This document shows, one piece after another, positions 33,501 through 45,120 of a DNA stretch of 64,000 bases. The position numbers and the translations under genes were made by a program. Within the stretch, counting starts at the first letter, position 1. Each line of letters starts with the position of its first letter. This DNA comes from Neoechinorhynchus agilis (Eukaryota; Acanthocephala): contig CM121341.1 of NCBI GenBank assembly GCA_051530055.1, positions 8,122,001-8,186,000 of the forward strand, given 5' to 3'. A model generated the notes under the pieces. The model had not been told where the DNA came from, did not search any database, and saw only the letters and a list, made by a program, of their open reading frames with translations.

Positions 33501-35500
33501 GAACAGTTGGGTTTTGGGAATATGGCACCCAATGGATATTTTCCAAATCAAAATTTGAACTTGGCGAACAACCCCCGAGTAGAAAATTCGAACGCAGCTA
33601 ATTTAGTCCAAGGAATCTATAATAACAGTACCAATATTGAAACGAAATGAACAGTTGGGTTTTGGGAATATGGCACCCAATGGATATTTTCCAAATCAAA
33701 ATTTGAACTTGGCGAACAACCCCCGAGTAGAAAATTCGAACGCAACTAATTTAGTCCAAGGAATCTATAATAACAGTACCAATATTGGAAATCGAAATGA
33801 ACAGTTGGGTTTTGGGAATATGGCACCCAATGGATATTTTCCAAATCAAAATTTGAACTTGGCGAACACCCCCGAGTAGAAAATTCGAACGCAGCTAATT
33901 TAGTCAAGGAATCTATAATAACAGTACCAATATTGGAAATGAACAGTTGGGTTTTGGGAATATGGCACCTAATGGATATTTTCCAAATCAAAATTTGAAC
34001 TTGGCGAACAACCCCCGAGTAGAAAATTCGAACGCAACTTTTAGTCCAAGGAATCTATAATAACAGTACCAATATTCGAAATGAACAGTTGGGTTTTGGG
34101 AATATGGCACCCAATGGATATTTTCCAAATCAAAATTTGAACTTGGCGAACAACCCCCGAGTAGAAAATTCGAACGCAGCTAATTTAGTCCAAGGAATCT
34201 ATAATAACAGTACCAATATTGGAAATCGAAATGAACAGTTGGGTTTTGGGAATATGGCACCTAATGGATATTTTCCAAATCAAAATTTGAACTTGGCGAA
34301 CAACCCCCGAGTAGAAAATTCGAACGCAGCTAATTTAGTCCAAGGAATCTATAATAACAGTACCAATATTGGAAACGAAATGAACAGTTGGGTTTTGGGA
34401 ATATGGCACCCAATGGATATTTTCCAAATCAAAATTTGAACTTGGCGAACAACCCCCGAGTAGAAAATTCGAACGCAACTTATTTAGTCCAAGGAATCTA
34501 TAATAACAGTACCAATATTGGAAATCGAAAGAACAGTTGGGTTTTGGGAATATGGCACCCAATGGATATTTTCCAAATCAAAATTTGAACTTGGCGAACA
34601 ACCACCGAGTAGAAAATTCGAACGCAACTTATTTAGTCCAAGGAATCTATAATAACAGTACCAATATTGGAAACCGAAATGAACAGTTGGGTTTTGGGAA
34701 TATGGCACCTAATGGATATTTTCCAAATCAAAATTTGAACTTGGCGAACAACCCCCGAGTAGAAAATTCGAACGCAGCTAATTTAGTCCAAGGAATCTAT
34801 AATAACAGTACCAATATTGGAAATCGAAATGAACAGTTGGGTTTTGGGAATATGGCACCTAATGGATATTTTCCAAATCAAAATTTGAACTTGGCGAACA
34901 ACCCCCGAGTAGAAAATTCGAACGCAACTTATTTAGTCCAAGGAATCTATAATAACAGTACCAATATTGGAAATGAACAGTTGGGTTTTGGGAATATGGC
35001 ACCCAATGGATATTTTCCAAATCAAAATTTGAACTTGGCGAACAACCCCCGAGTAGAAAATTCGAACGCAACTTATTTAGTCCAAGGAATCTATAATAAC
35101 AGTACCAATATTGGAAATGAACAGTTGGGTTTTGGGAATATGGCACCCAATGGATATTTTCCAAATCAAAATTTGAACTTGGCGAACAACCCCCGAGTAG
35201 AAAATTCGAACGCAGCTAATTTAGTCCAAGGAATCTATAATAACAGTACCAATATTGGAAATGAACAGTTGGGTTTTGGGAATATGGCACCCAATGGATA
35301 TTTTCCAAATCAAAATTTGAACTTGGCGAACAACCCCCGAGTAGAAAATTCGAACGCAGCTAATTTAGTCCAAGGAATCTATAATAACAGTACCAATATT
35401 GAAACGAAATGAACAGTTGGGTTTTGGGAATATGGCACCCAATGGATATTTTCCAAATCAAAATTTGAACTTGGCGGACAACCACCGAGTAGAAAATACG
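30516..35500 (+). pseudogene. FoxO-like forkhead gene, copy 3, satellite-expanded and lacking its end
   Basis: Exon 1 30516-30821 is intact. A 50-nt intron 30822-30871 (GTAAGT...TTTAG) leads to exon 2 at 30872, which stays in frame through the forkhead end (RRSWWTIDP) into the Asn-rich tail to 31681. The tail then runs into about 29 units of the 50-residue repeat, where the frame is lost and regained many times. The unique Cys-containing C-terminus of copies 1 and 2 is absent; the array ends at about 35500 in unrelated sequence. A forkhead domain with a short repeat tail could still be made, ending at the stop after 31678. It is more likely decaying. Confidence 0.75.
31100..35500 (+). repeat. 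Array of about 29 units derived from a coding repeat (147-153 bp)
   Basis: Units read AATTCGAACGCAGCTAATTT...CAGTTGGGTTTTGGGAATAT with over 95% similarity by eye. In-frame length variants (with or without TCG after GGAAA) are mixed with frame-breaking ones. Identical frame-breaking junctions recur far apart: ATTGGAAACGAAATGAAC near 31612, 33058 and 34370, and ATTGAAACGAAATG near 33635 and 35396. Broken units have thus been copied along with intact ones. Confidence 0.9.
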
Positions 35501-35509
35501 AATAGTTTG

Positions 35510-36059
35510 GGGATGATGTAGCGAAGAGCCCAGTCTTGGATTTCTGAATTAAAGGACGAATTTCGAGCTAATTTCTTGTGGTGCTGTAGTAATTATTTGT
35601 TAATAGGAGAGATAAATGAGATTAAGATTTTATTGGATATTTCGATCCACTCTCTCGGATCTTCTTCAGCGATCTAAAACACATATACACAGGGATTCTC
35701 AATTCACGCGTCACATAACATCCGGTGGGAGTCGCATCCTGAATTTGAAATCAGGTTTATTGCCCTCGAACGTTTCGAACCTATTTATAAGGATTCGATG
35801 ATAACACGTTCGAAACGCCGACTATTGCAAACTAGTGTTGTAGCGGCTGGGCCACCACTACGGAACTAATATCCGTGTTGCGAACAACTGATGATTCGTG
35901 AATCCGTCGGGTGAAATTGTTGGTCTGTCCCACATAGACCTGTTCGCAACCGGAGCACGGAATTTTGTAGACCGCACGAGATGACTGTTGGCCATTCTTG
36001 GGACATATCAATCCGTGTACTCTCTCGGCCTCACATCCTGATTTTATGATGCGCTCCAT
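35510..36059 (-). mobile_element. Penelope-like element fragment (GIY-YIG endonuclease part)
   Basis: On the minus strand the frame 36059-35832 carries RAVYKIPCSGCEQVYVGQT, the start of a GIY-YIG endonuclease of the type at the C-terminus of Penelope-like retroelements. Sequence beyond it still reads like the family's end (SSNPYK, IQDATPT, VTRELRIPVY). The reverse transcriptase is not present nearby, so it is a broken, 5'-truncated remnant. It begins where the forkhead array of copy 3 ends. Confidence 0.65.
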
Positions 36060-36995
36060 AGCAAGATAAGAATGATCATCAGGGAATTTTTCAAATTAAG
36101 AAATATTTCGAAAGAGGAAACCTCGCTTTATAGATTCTGAACTACGTATTCCAGACAGAAGCCCTTAATCCAAGCGGATTCAGCTTTCTGGCCTTGGTTA
36201 ATTTTTTACGGGACACGACTTTTCTCCAATCTGAGGATTGTGGTAATAATTCCTTTGCAAACGAGCTCTACATGGCCAGTACACGGACCGAACCAACAAA
36301 CTGATAACGAATCCGACGAGGTTGGCAGAACGTTTTTAATCGAAAAAAATTATTTACCGTGCGAAGACTTCTAAGCAATAATCCTAAAAAATGTCTGCTT
36401 AAGAAAAAGAACCAGCTCCAATGAGTTACCTAATTCTCCAAATGTCAAAGCTTTCAAGATTTTGATATTTGAGGAGGTACTGGGATTTATGATTAGGATT
36501 ATTGTTAAGAAGTCTTCATCCGCGGTAAATAACGTTTTTATTAAAGATGTTTCGAAAACATTGTATTTTAGAACTGATGATGAATCCGGCGAGGTTCGAA
36601 ACGTCTTTAATAAAAAACATAATTTACCGGGCGAAGACGTGTATAGAATAATAAAATATCTATTAAAAGGACTAAAGGCTGAGCTACCCATAAAAAATGC
36701 TAAATAATCCAAATCTTTCAAGTGAATCTCGGTAACATTGCCAATTGAACCCATAAAATGTACCAGAGGAATACAGAGACCTTAAAAGAATAACGTTATC
36801 GTTTTATGACTAAAAAATGCGAGTACATTGTCAGGTTGGCTAAATTTGCTCATTTTTGACGTTTGCAATTGGCGAAGATTCCAAAAGCTTAAAATTGTCT
36901 TAAAAATAAAATGCTCATGAGTTTGTTGACTGTCCCATCGATCAATAGAAAGGCGGATTCTCGTGTTCATTTTAGTACTTTTTGTGTGAGTGAAA
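36060..36995. other. Intergenic stretch with a palindrome; no gene seen
   Basis: No convincing coding frame. It contains the imperfect palindrome at 36524-36628. A shorter related piece at about 36308-36378 (TTATTTACCGTGCGAAGACTT) resembles the palindrome's right arm. Confidence 0.5.
36524..36628. repeat. Imperfect palindrome, 33-34 bp arms
   Basis: GGTAAATAACG...TTTCGAA (36524-36556) is nearly the reverse complement of TTCGAAACG...AATTTACC (36595-36628), with four or five differences and a 38-bp centre. The GGTAAAT and AATAAAA...TTTACC parts resemble segments of the array at 43556-45120, suggesting a shared source. Confidence 0.7.
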
Positions 36996-39900
36996 TCACT
37001 GCCATTTTAAGGCGGCATTGGGCCCATCTCCGCCGGAAACAGGCGAGGAAGATTTTTCCCTTACCGAAGGTCTCACAGGATCGAAATAGGGATGTGCCAT
37101 TGCTTCTCGAGCAGTTAATCTGTCCATATGATCGTACCTAAGAAGGTGATCAATAAAATCAATAGTTTCAGGTGATACGAGATGCTGATTCTCTTTGGTG
37201 GTGAATCGCTCCCATCGTCTTCTTGGATGACTACCAATCATTCCACTAAATCTTGTGTCAAGATCGATCCCGTATTTATCGAGATAAGCGAAGAAGTCAG
37301 CGGTTCCAAGAACTTTTACTATCCTTACCAGTTGATCGTAATTGTCATGACCGTGGAAAAACGGTTCTCTTCTAAAGACCATTGAAGCAACCATACAACC
37401 GAGGCTCCATAGATCCAGGGAATAGTCATAGTATTGATAGTCAACTAAAAGTTCTGGACCTTTGAAGTATCGAGAAGCCACTCGGACATTGTAGGCTGAT
37501 CCTGGATGATAAAACTCGGCTAATCCCCAATCTATCAGACGAAGTTGACGATGGTCGTGATCGATCACTACGTTATGTGGTTTGACGTCTCTATGCATTA
37601 TGCCTTGCTGATGACAGAAATCTAGAGCCTTTTAGAAACTAAACTTTTAAGTAGCATTCAAATTTTTACTAACCTTTAAAATCTCAAATGTATAATAACG
37701 AATGTCGAAATCTGACATTTGTTGAAAGAGTTTGAAATCAACATTGTTGACGTACTCGGTTATAAGCGCCGGTGATCGACCCTGAAAATATCGATTTTGG
37801 TTCTCGTCGCTGTCGGGCAAAGTTTTCAAGAAATATTGGAGTATAACAAAAAAGGGTAAAATCCGATTTACCATCATTTTTAAGCGAGAGAAAATGTTTA
37901 AACGAGTTAAACGAAATGCATTTAACTTTCAAGTATCCGCAACGTCTTTTCCCTCTAATCTTTTTTTCTATAATTTTGAACATTCGCGAAGTTTAAGTTT
38001 GAAAAGAAATTAGATTTCGTTCCTTGTTTTTGCTGGAAAGAAAATTTAATAAACTCATTAAATCATTGAAGTCAAATGATCGGAGAGATGAGCAAATATT
38101 TTGAAAAAAAACTAAGAGAAATAAAGGGTAAAATCCGATTTACCATCATTTTTAAGAGAGAAAAAATGTTTAAACGAGTTAAACGAAATGCATTTAACTT
38201 TCAAGTATCCGCAACGTCTTTTCCCTTTAATCTTTTTTTCTATGATTTTGAACATTCGCGAACTTTGAGTTTGAAAAGAAATTAGATTTCGTTCCTTGTT
38301 TTTGCTGGAAAGAAAATTTAATAAACTCATTAAATCATTGAAGTCAAATGATCGGAGAGATGACCAAATATTTTGAAAAAAACTAAGAGAAATAAAGGGT
38401 AAAATCCGATTTACCATCATTTTTAAGCGAGAAAAAATGTTTAAACGAGTTAAACGAAATGCATTTAACTTTCAAGTATCCGCAACGTCTTTTCCCTTTA
38501 ATCTTTTTTTCTATAATTTTGAACATTCGCGAAGTTTAGTTTGAAAAGAAATTAGATTTCGTTCCTTGTTTTTGCTGGAAAGAAAATTTAATAAACTCAT
38601 TAAATCGTTGAAGTCAAATGATCGGAGAGATGACCAAATATTTTGAAAAAAACTAAGAGAAATAAAGGGTAAAATCCGATTTACCATCATTTTTAAGCGA
38701 GAAAAAATGTTTAAACGAGTTAAACGAAATGCATTTAACTTTAAAGTATCCGCAACGTCTTTTCCCTTTAATATTTTTTTCTATAATTTTGAACATTCGC
38801 GAACTTTGAGTTTGAAAAGAAATTAGATTTCGTTCCTTGTTTTTGCTGGAAAGAAAATTTAATAAACTCATTAAATCGTTGAAGTCAAATGATCGGAGAG
38901 ATGACCAAATATTTTGAAAAAAACTAAGAGAAATAAAGGGTAAAATCCGATTTACCATCATTTTTAAGCGAGAAAAATGTTTAAACGAGTTAAACGAAAT
39001 GCATTTAACTTTAAAGTATCCGCAACGTCTTTTCCCTTTAATATTTTTTTCTATAATTTTGAACATTCGCGAAGTTTAAGTTTGAAAAGAAATTAGATTT
39101 CGTTCCTTGTTTTTGCTGGAAAGAAAATTTAATAAACTCATTAAATCATTGAAGTCAAATGATCGGAGAGATGAGCAAATATTTTGAAAAAAAACTAAGA
39201 GAAATAAAGGGTAAAATCCGATTTACCATCATTTTTAAGCGAGAAAAATGTTTAAACGAGTTAAACGAAATGCATTTAACTTTCAAGTATCCGCAACGTC
39301 TTTTCCCTCTAATCTTTTTTTCTATAATTTTGAACATTCGCGAACTTTGAGTTTGAAAAGAAATTAGATTTCGTTCCTTGTTTTTGCTGGAAAGAAAATT
39401 TAATAAACTCATTAAATCATTGAAGTCAAATGATCGGAGAGATGAGCAAATATTTTGAAAAAAAACTAAGAGAAATAAAGGGTAAAATCCGATTTACCAT
39501 CATTTTTAAGCGAGAAAAATGTTTAAACGAGTTAAACGAAATGCATTTAACTTTCAAGTATCCGCAACGTCTTTTCCCTTGAATCTTTTTTTCTATAATT
39601 TTGAACATTCGCGAACTTTGAGTTTGAAAAGAAATTAGATTTCGTTCCTTGTTTTTGCTGGAAGAAAATTTAATAAACTCATTAAATCATTGAAGTCAAA
39701 TGATCGGAGAGATGAGCAAATATTTTGAAAAAAAACTAAGAGAAATAAAGGGTAAAATCCGATTTACCATCATTTTTAAGCGAGAAAAATGTTTAAACGA
39801 GTTAAACGAAATGCATTTAACTTTAAAGTATCCGCAACGTCTTTTCCCTTTAATCTTTTTTTTTCTATGATTTTGAACATTCGCGAAGTTTAAGTTTGAA

Positions 39901-40307
39901 TTTAGAAGAAAAGTCGACTTTTCCTGAGCAAAATTTCAAAAGACTTACACAAGGATCTTTGACCACATCAAGAAGCTTTATAACATTCGGCCCTCCTCGT
40001 AAATTCAGCAAAATCTTGATTTCCCTTTTAATTTTCTTCTTTTTAACCGGCTAAAAACAACGATTTTCGGTTTTGAACACAGCAAATAAAGACGAAGAAC
40101 CTTCAGAACCTTGACGATGACTTTCTCCTCGGTGTTCATATTGATTCCTTCGAATACTTCGCTGTACTTCCCACGGCCAAGTTTTCTTACAAGTTGATAA
40201 TCATCATGGCAGCCCCATTCAATAACGTGCGATTCATAGTCCCAATACTCACGGGGCTTTTTGCCAATTGCGTCCTTGTAAACTCTGCTGTTCGTCGCAA
40301 TCGGCAT
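36996..40307 (-). CDS. CSNK2A1: Casein kinase II catalytic subunit alpha (349 aa)
   Basis: Four exons: 40307-40101, 40050-39949, 37781-37674 and 37628-36996. The introns are 50 nt, 2167 nt and 45 nt, and all keep frame. The ATG at 40307 is used because upstream codons lack ATG. Family features: [13 protein letters not shown] at the N-terminus, the glycine loop GRGKYSEV near 44-51, catalytic lysine in VIVKVLK (K66), the Lys-rich [17 protein letters not shown] at 151-158, DWG (not DFG, typical of CK2) at 172-174, [13 protein letters not shown] and [12 protein letters not shown]. The length is close to the usual 350-390. CK2 is a constitutive Ser/Thr kinase working as an alpha2beta2 tetramer. 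Intron 1 has a weak donor (GTTCTT). An acceptor-like TTTTCTCATTAG lies about 20 nt before the ATG. Intron 2 is almost entirely satellite DNA. Confidence 0.95.
37850..39895. repeat. 271-bp satellite filling CK2 alpha intron 2
   Basis: ATGATCGGAGAGATGA recurs at 38076, 38348, 38618, 38889, 39159, 39430 and 39700, a period of 270-272 bp, with partial units on both sides (about 7.5 copies). Units differ by a few bases and by A-run length. Little unique intron sequence remains: some 65 bp at the acceptor side and 50 bp at the donor side. Confidence 0.95.
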
Positions 40308-40489
40308 TGAAACGGCGATCCGGTCTTCTAATGAGAAAAGACGCTTCGGTGGCGAGGAAGAGGTTTTAGGCACACGCCGGCGATGTTGATTCTTCCATCA
40401 TTCGCGACAATGAAAGGCCATTTTCGATTCAACCAATCAGGATTTTAGGAGGCGATGCGCCGGGAAAAAGTTCAAAAAGGTTCAACCGC

Positions 40490-42975
40490 TGATCGACCAA
40501 TTAAGTTTTAATTAGAAAGTAGAATTTAAATTCGTTAAGAAAAATAGCCTTTGATCGCTTATAATTCTAAAATTGAACGAATTGAACAAAGCTTTTTCGA
40601 CCAATCTAATTATAAATTAGAAAGTAGAATTTAAATTCGTTAACAAAAATACACTTTGATCGCTTATAATTCTAAAATTAAACGAATTGAACAAAGCTTT
40701 TTTTAGACCAATTAAATTTTAATTAGAAAGTAGAATTTAAATTCGTTAAGAATTATACTTTTGATCGCTTATAATTCTAAAATTGAACGAATTGAACAAA
40801 GCTTTTTTTCGATTAATGTAATTATAAATTAGAAAGTAGAATTTACATTCGTTAAGAAAAATAGCCTTTGATCGCTTATAATTCTAAAATTGAACGAATT
40901 GAACAAAGCTTTTTTTCGACCAATCTAATTAATAATTGGAAAGTAGAATTTAAATTTGTTAAGAAAAATACTCTTTGATCGCTTATAATTCTAAAATTGA
41001 ACGAATTGAACAAATCTTTTTATCGACCAATTAAATTAATAATTAGAAAGTAGAATTTTAATTCATTTAGAAAAATAATCTTTGATCGCTTATAATTCTA
41101 AAATTAAACGAATTGAACAAAGCTTTTTTCGACGAATGTAATTATAAATTAGAAAGTAGAATTTAAATTCGTTAAGAAAAATATCCTTTGATCGCTTATA
41201 ATTCTAAAATTAAACGAATTGAACAAAGCTATTTTTCGACCAATTAAATTTTAATTAGAAAGTAGAATTTAAATTCGTTAAGAAAAATACACTTTGATCG
41301 CTTATAATTCTAAAATTAAACGAATTGAACAAAGCTTTTTTAGACCAATTAAATTTTAATTAGAAAGTAGAATTTAAATTCGTTAAGAAAAATACTCTTT
41401 GATCGCTTATAATTCTAAAATCGTCGAATTGAACAAACCTTTTTTTCGACCAATGTAATTATTAATTAGAAAGTAGAATTTAAATTCGTTAAGAAAAATA
41501 CTCTTTGATCGCTTATAATTCTAAAATTGAACGAATTGAACAAAGCTTTTTTCGACAAATGTAATTATAAATTAGAAAGTAGAATTTAAATTCGTTAAGA
41601 AAAATACTCTTTGATCGCTTATAATTCTAAAATGTCGAATTGAACAAACCTTTTTTTCGACCAATGTAATTATAAATTAGAAAGTAGAATTTACATTCGT
41701 TAAGAAAAATACCCTTTGATCGCTTATAATTCTAAAATTGAACGAATTGAACAAAGCTTTTTTTCGACCAATCTAATTAATAATTGGAAAGTAGAATTTA
41801 AATTTGTTAAGAAAAATACTCTTTGATCGCTTATAATTCTAAAATTGAACGAATTGAACAAAGCTTTTTATCGACCAATTAAATTAATAATTAGAAAGTA
41901 GAATTTTAATTCGTTAAGAAAAATACCCTTTGATCGCTTTTAATTCTAAAATTAAACGAATTGAACAAAGCTTTTTTTCGACCAATTAAATTTTAATAAG
42001 AAAGTAGAATTTAAATTCGTTAAGAAAAATATCCTTTGATCGCTTATAATTCTAAAATTGAACGAATTGAACAAAGCTTTTTCGACCAATGTAATTATAA
42101 ATTAGAAAGTAGAATTTAAATTCGTTAACAAAAATACACTTTGATCGCTTATAATTCTAAAATTAAACGAATTGAACAAAGCTTTTTTAGACCAATTAAA
42201 TTTTAATTAGAAAGTAGAATTTAAATTCGTTAAGAAAAATACTCTTTGATCGCTTATAATTCTAAAATCGTCGAATTGAACAAACCTTTTTTTCGACCAA
42301 TGTAATTATAAATTAGAAAGTAGAATTTAAATTCGTTAAGAAAAATACTCTTTGATCGCTTATAATTCTAAAATTGAACGAATTGAACAAAGCTTTTTTC
42401 GACCAATGTAATTATAAATTAGAAAGTAGAATTTAAATTCGTTAAGAAAAATATCCTTTGATCGCTTATAATTCTAAAATTGAACGAATTGAACAAAGCT
42501 TTTTCGACCAATGCAATTATAAATTAGAAAGTAGAATTTAAATTCGTTAAGAAAAATACCCTTTGATCGCTTATAATTCTAAAATTGAACGAATTGAACA
42601 AAGCTTTTTTTCGACCAATGTAATTATAAATTAGAAAGTAGAATTTAAATTCGTTAAGAAAAATATCCTTTGATCGCTTATAATTCTAAAATTGAACGAA
42701 TTGAACAAAGCTTTTTCGACCAATGCAATTATAAATTAGAAAGTAGAATTTAAATTCGTTAAGAAAAATACCCTTTGATCGCTTATAATTCTAAAATTAA
42801 ACGAATCGAACAAAGCTTTTTCGATTAATGTAATTATAAATTAGAAAGTAGAATTTACATTCGTTAAGAAAAATACCCTTTGATCGCTTATAATTCTAAA
42901 ATTGTCGAATTGAACAAACCTTTTTTCGACCAATGTAATTATAAATTAGAAAGTAGAATTTAAATTCGTTAAGTA
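40490..42975. repeat. 106-bp satellite in the 5' flank of CK2 alpha
   Basis: About 23 units of roughly 105-115 bp, each with AGAAAGTAGAATTTAAATTC, TTTGATCGCTTATAATTCTA and a variable T-run. Several recurring variants (e.g. TCGTCGAATTG in place of TTGAACGAATTG) show units amplified in small blocks. The array starts about 180 bp upstream of the CK2 alpha start codon. Confidence 0.95.
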
Positions 42976-43016
42976 TTGAATTCGATATTTCAGAAGCACA
43001 ATCTCATGATTTTATA

Positions 43017-43072
43017 AAGGTTGCTTGTAAGTTTTCTAGAGCTTGAATAGTACAGAACTTACAAGTAACCTT
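43017..43072. repeat. 17-bp stem inverted repeat
   Basis: AAGGTTGCTTGTAAGTT at 43017-43033 pairs with AACTTACAAGTAACCTT at 43056-43072 with one mismatch; the loop is 22 nt. It could be a small hairpin or the remains of a short inverted-repeat element. Confidence 0.6.
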
Positions 43073-43156
43073 CATTGGCACAAGATTATAAGAGTTAATA
43101 CGGTTTTTCATTAGGTTTTTGGATATTTCTCGTCTAAAATCACTTTCCCATCTTCA

Positions 43157-43294
43157 TTACAACAAATCGCACCGACCTCTCTTTTTTTGTTTCTTCTTGG
43201 AACCGACCGAGTGCAGTTCACTTGCAACAATCAGAAGAATGTAAATTAGCGGAGAAGTGAAGAACATGAAGCTGCATATCCACATCACCGGCAT
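43157..43294 (-). CDS. Small putative membrane protein, 45 aa
   Basis: ATG 43294 to TAA 43157-43159. The peptide has one strongly hydrophobic segment (VMWICSFMFFTSPLIYILLI, then VA) and a basic tail (GSKKKQKKRGR), the layout of a tiny single-pass membrane protein. An acceptor-like GTTTTGCGTAG lies about 20 nt before the ATG, and the frame is open up to it, so this could also be a terminal exon. No family recognised. Confidence 0.35.
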   Translation of the reverse strand: MPVMWICSFMFFTSPLIYILLIVASELHSVGSKKKQKKRGRCDLL

Positions 43295-43329
43295 ATAATG
43301 TTCTCGTAAGGATGCCTACGCAAAACTAG

Positions 43330-43518
43330 ATGCCAAGAGCTCAGCCGTCTCTTATGTTCATGTCTTTAGAGCAAAAAGTGGCACAGATCAAATCTGTATT
43401 GGATCATGAGAGTGCCAGTCGCTATTTTAGGCTCCAATTGGTAAAGCGAATTGAAACGAAACACGAGCGCCTTGGGCGCGTTGTGAGTCTCTTTAGAAAA
43501 ATGAAGCATGTAATGTGA
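43330..43518 (+). CDS. Small helical protein, 62 aa, or first exon
   Basis: ATG directly follows CAAAACTAG. The peptide is mostly amphipathic helix (LEQKVAQIKSVLDHESASRY, FRLQLVKRIETKHERLGRVV). A strong donor GTGAGT occurs near the end. Removing the 46 nt from it to TATGAG would give an alternative ending YFEKSQ and a stop. The exon after that point begins with the unit of the neighbouring 270/223-bp array. Divergent from the small ORF at 43294, with 35 bp between. Uncertain. Confidence 0.35.
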   Translation: MPRAQPSLMFMSLEQKVAQIKSVLDHESASRYFRLQLVKRIETKHERLGRVVSLFRKMKHVM

Positions 43519-43555
43519 GTTTCACGCCAGAACGAAGCGAACTGAATTACTAAAT

Positions 43556-45120
43556 ATGAGTTTACTTCGAGAAATCCCAATAAAAGAAGGAAAAATTTAC
43601 ACTTAAATTATGGGAAGGAACTTAATCTCACCACCAAAACTTCTAGAGAAAGTCTTATTGTTTAGAAGTCTTTACCCGGTAAATAATTTTTGATTTAATT
43701 TTTATTTTAGAATTGATGGTGAACTCTAAAAGGTTTGGAGAACGTCTCTAATAAAACGTTCTCTACTCGTAAATCACCTAATCGACATGAGAATCATAGG
43801 CAAAACTTTTGTTTACTTCGAGAAATCCCGATAAAAGAAGGAAAAAACAAACTTAAATTATGTTAAATTGTTGCAGTGATTTTAAAAGAATTTTATCTCA
43901 CCACCAAAAATCATATAAAAAGGCTCATTGTTTAGAAGTCTTTACCCGGTAAATAATTTTTGATTTAATTTTTATTTTAGAACTGATGGTGAACTCTAAA
44001 AGGTTTGGAGAACGTCTCTAACAAAACGTTCTCTACTCGTAAATCACCTAATCGACATGAGAATCATAGGCAAAACTTTTGTTTACTTCGAGAAACCATA
44101 ATAAAAGAAGGAAAAAAGAAGCTTAAATTATGTTAAATTGTTGCTGTGATTTTAAAAGAATTTTATCCCACCACCAAAACTTATCAAAAAGTCTTTATCC
44201 GGTAAATAATTTTTGATTTAATTTCTATTGCAGAACTTCTCTAATAAAACGTTCTCTACTCGTAAATCACCTAATCGACATGAGAATCATAGGCAAAACT
44301 TTTGTTTACTTCGAAAAATCCCAATAAAAGAAAGAAAAAACAAGCTTAAATTATGTTAAATTGTTGCAGTAATTTTAAAAGAATTTTATCTCACCACCAA
44401 AACTTATCAAAAAGTCTTTATCCGGTAAATAATTTTTGATTTAATTTCTATTGCAGAACTTCTCTAATAATACGTTCTCTACTCGTAAATCACCTAATCG
44501 ACATGAGAATCATAGGCAAAACTTTTGTTTACTTCGAGAAACCATAATAAAAGAAGGAAAAAAGAAGCTTAAATTATGTTAAATTGTTGCAGTGATTTTA
44601 AAAGAATTTTATCTCACCACCAAAAATCATATAAAAAGTCTCATTGTTTAGAAGTCTTTACCCGGTAAATAATTTTTGATTTAATTTTTATTTTAGAACT
44701 GATGATGAACTCTAAAAGGTTTGGAGAACGTCTCTAACAAAACGTTCTCTATTCGTAAATCACTTAATCGACATGAGAATCATAGGCAAAACTTTTGTTT
44801 ACTTCGAGAAATCCCGATAAAAGAAGGAAAAAACAAACTTAAATTATGTTAAATTGCTGCAGTGATTTTAAAAGAATTTTATCTCACCACCAAAACCTCT
44901 AGAGAAAGTCTTTATCCGGTAAATAATTTTTGATTTAATTTCTATTGCAGAACTTCTCTAATAATACGTTCTCTACTCGTAAATCACCTAATCGACATGA
45001 GAATCATAGGCAAAACTTTTGTTTACTTCGAAAAATCCCAATAAAAGAAAGAAAAAACAAGCTTAAATTATGTTAAATTGTTGCAGTGATTTTAAAAGAA
45101 TTTTATCTCACAACCAAAAC
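43556..45120. repeat. Satellite of alternating 270- and 223-bp units
   Basis: CATAGG in the shared block recurs at 43795, 44065, 44289, 44511, 44781 and 45005, with spacings of 270, 224, 222, 270 and 224. Long units carry GATGGTGAACTCTAAAAGG and GAGAACGT...ACGTTCTC, an 8-bp inverted repeat with a 10-nt loop. Short units have lost about 46 bp of this. Confidence 0.9.

Noticed and set aside
37738-39608. Lys-rich frames in the 271-bp repeats
   Set aside because: They recur with the satellite period within a spliced intron of CK2 alpha; no domain seen.
40308-40373. 22-codon N-terminal extension of CK2 alpha
   Set aside because: The upstream frame begins with GTG and has no ATG; an acceptor-like site lies within it, and the ATG at 40307 gives the usual family length.
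40490-42975. CRISPR-like regular array
   Set aside because: Units are contiguous tandem repeats without unique spacers, in animal nuclear DNA.
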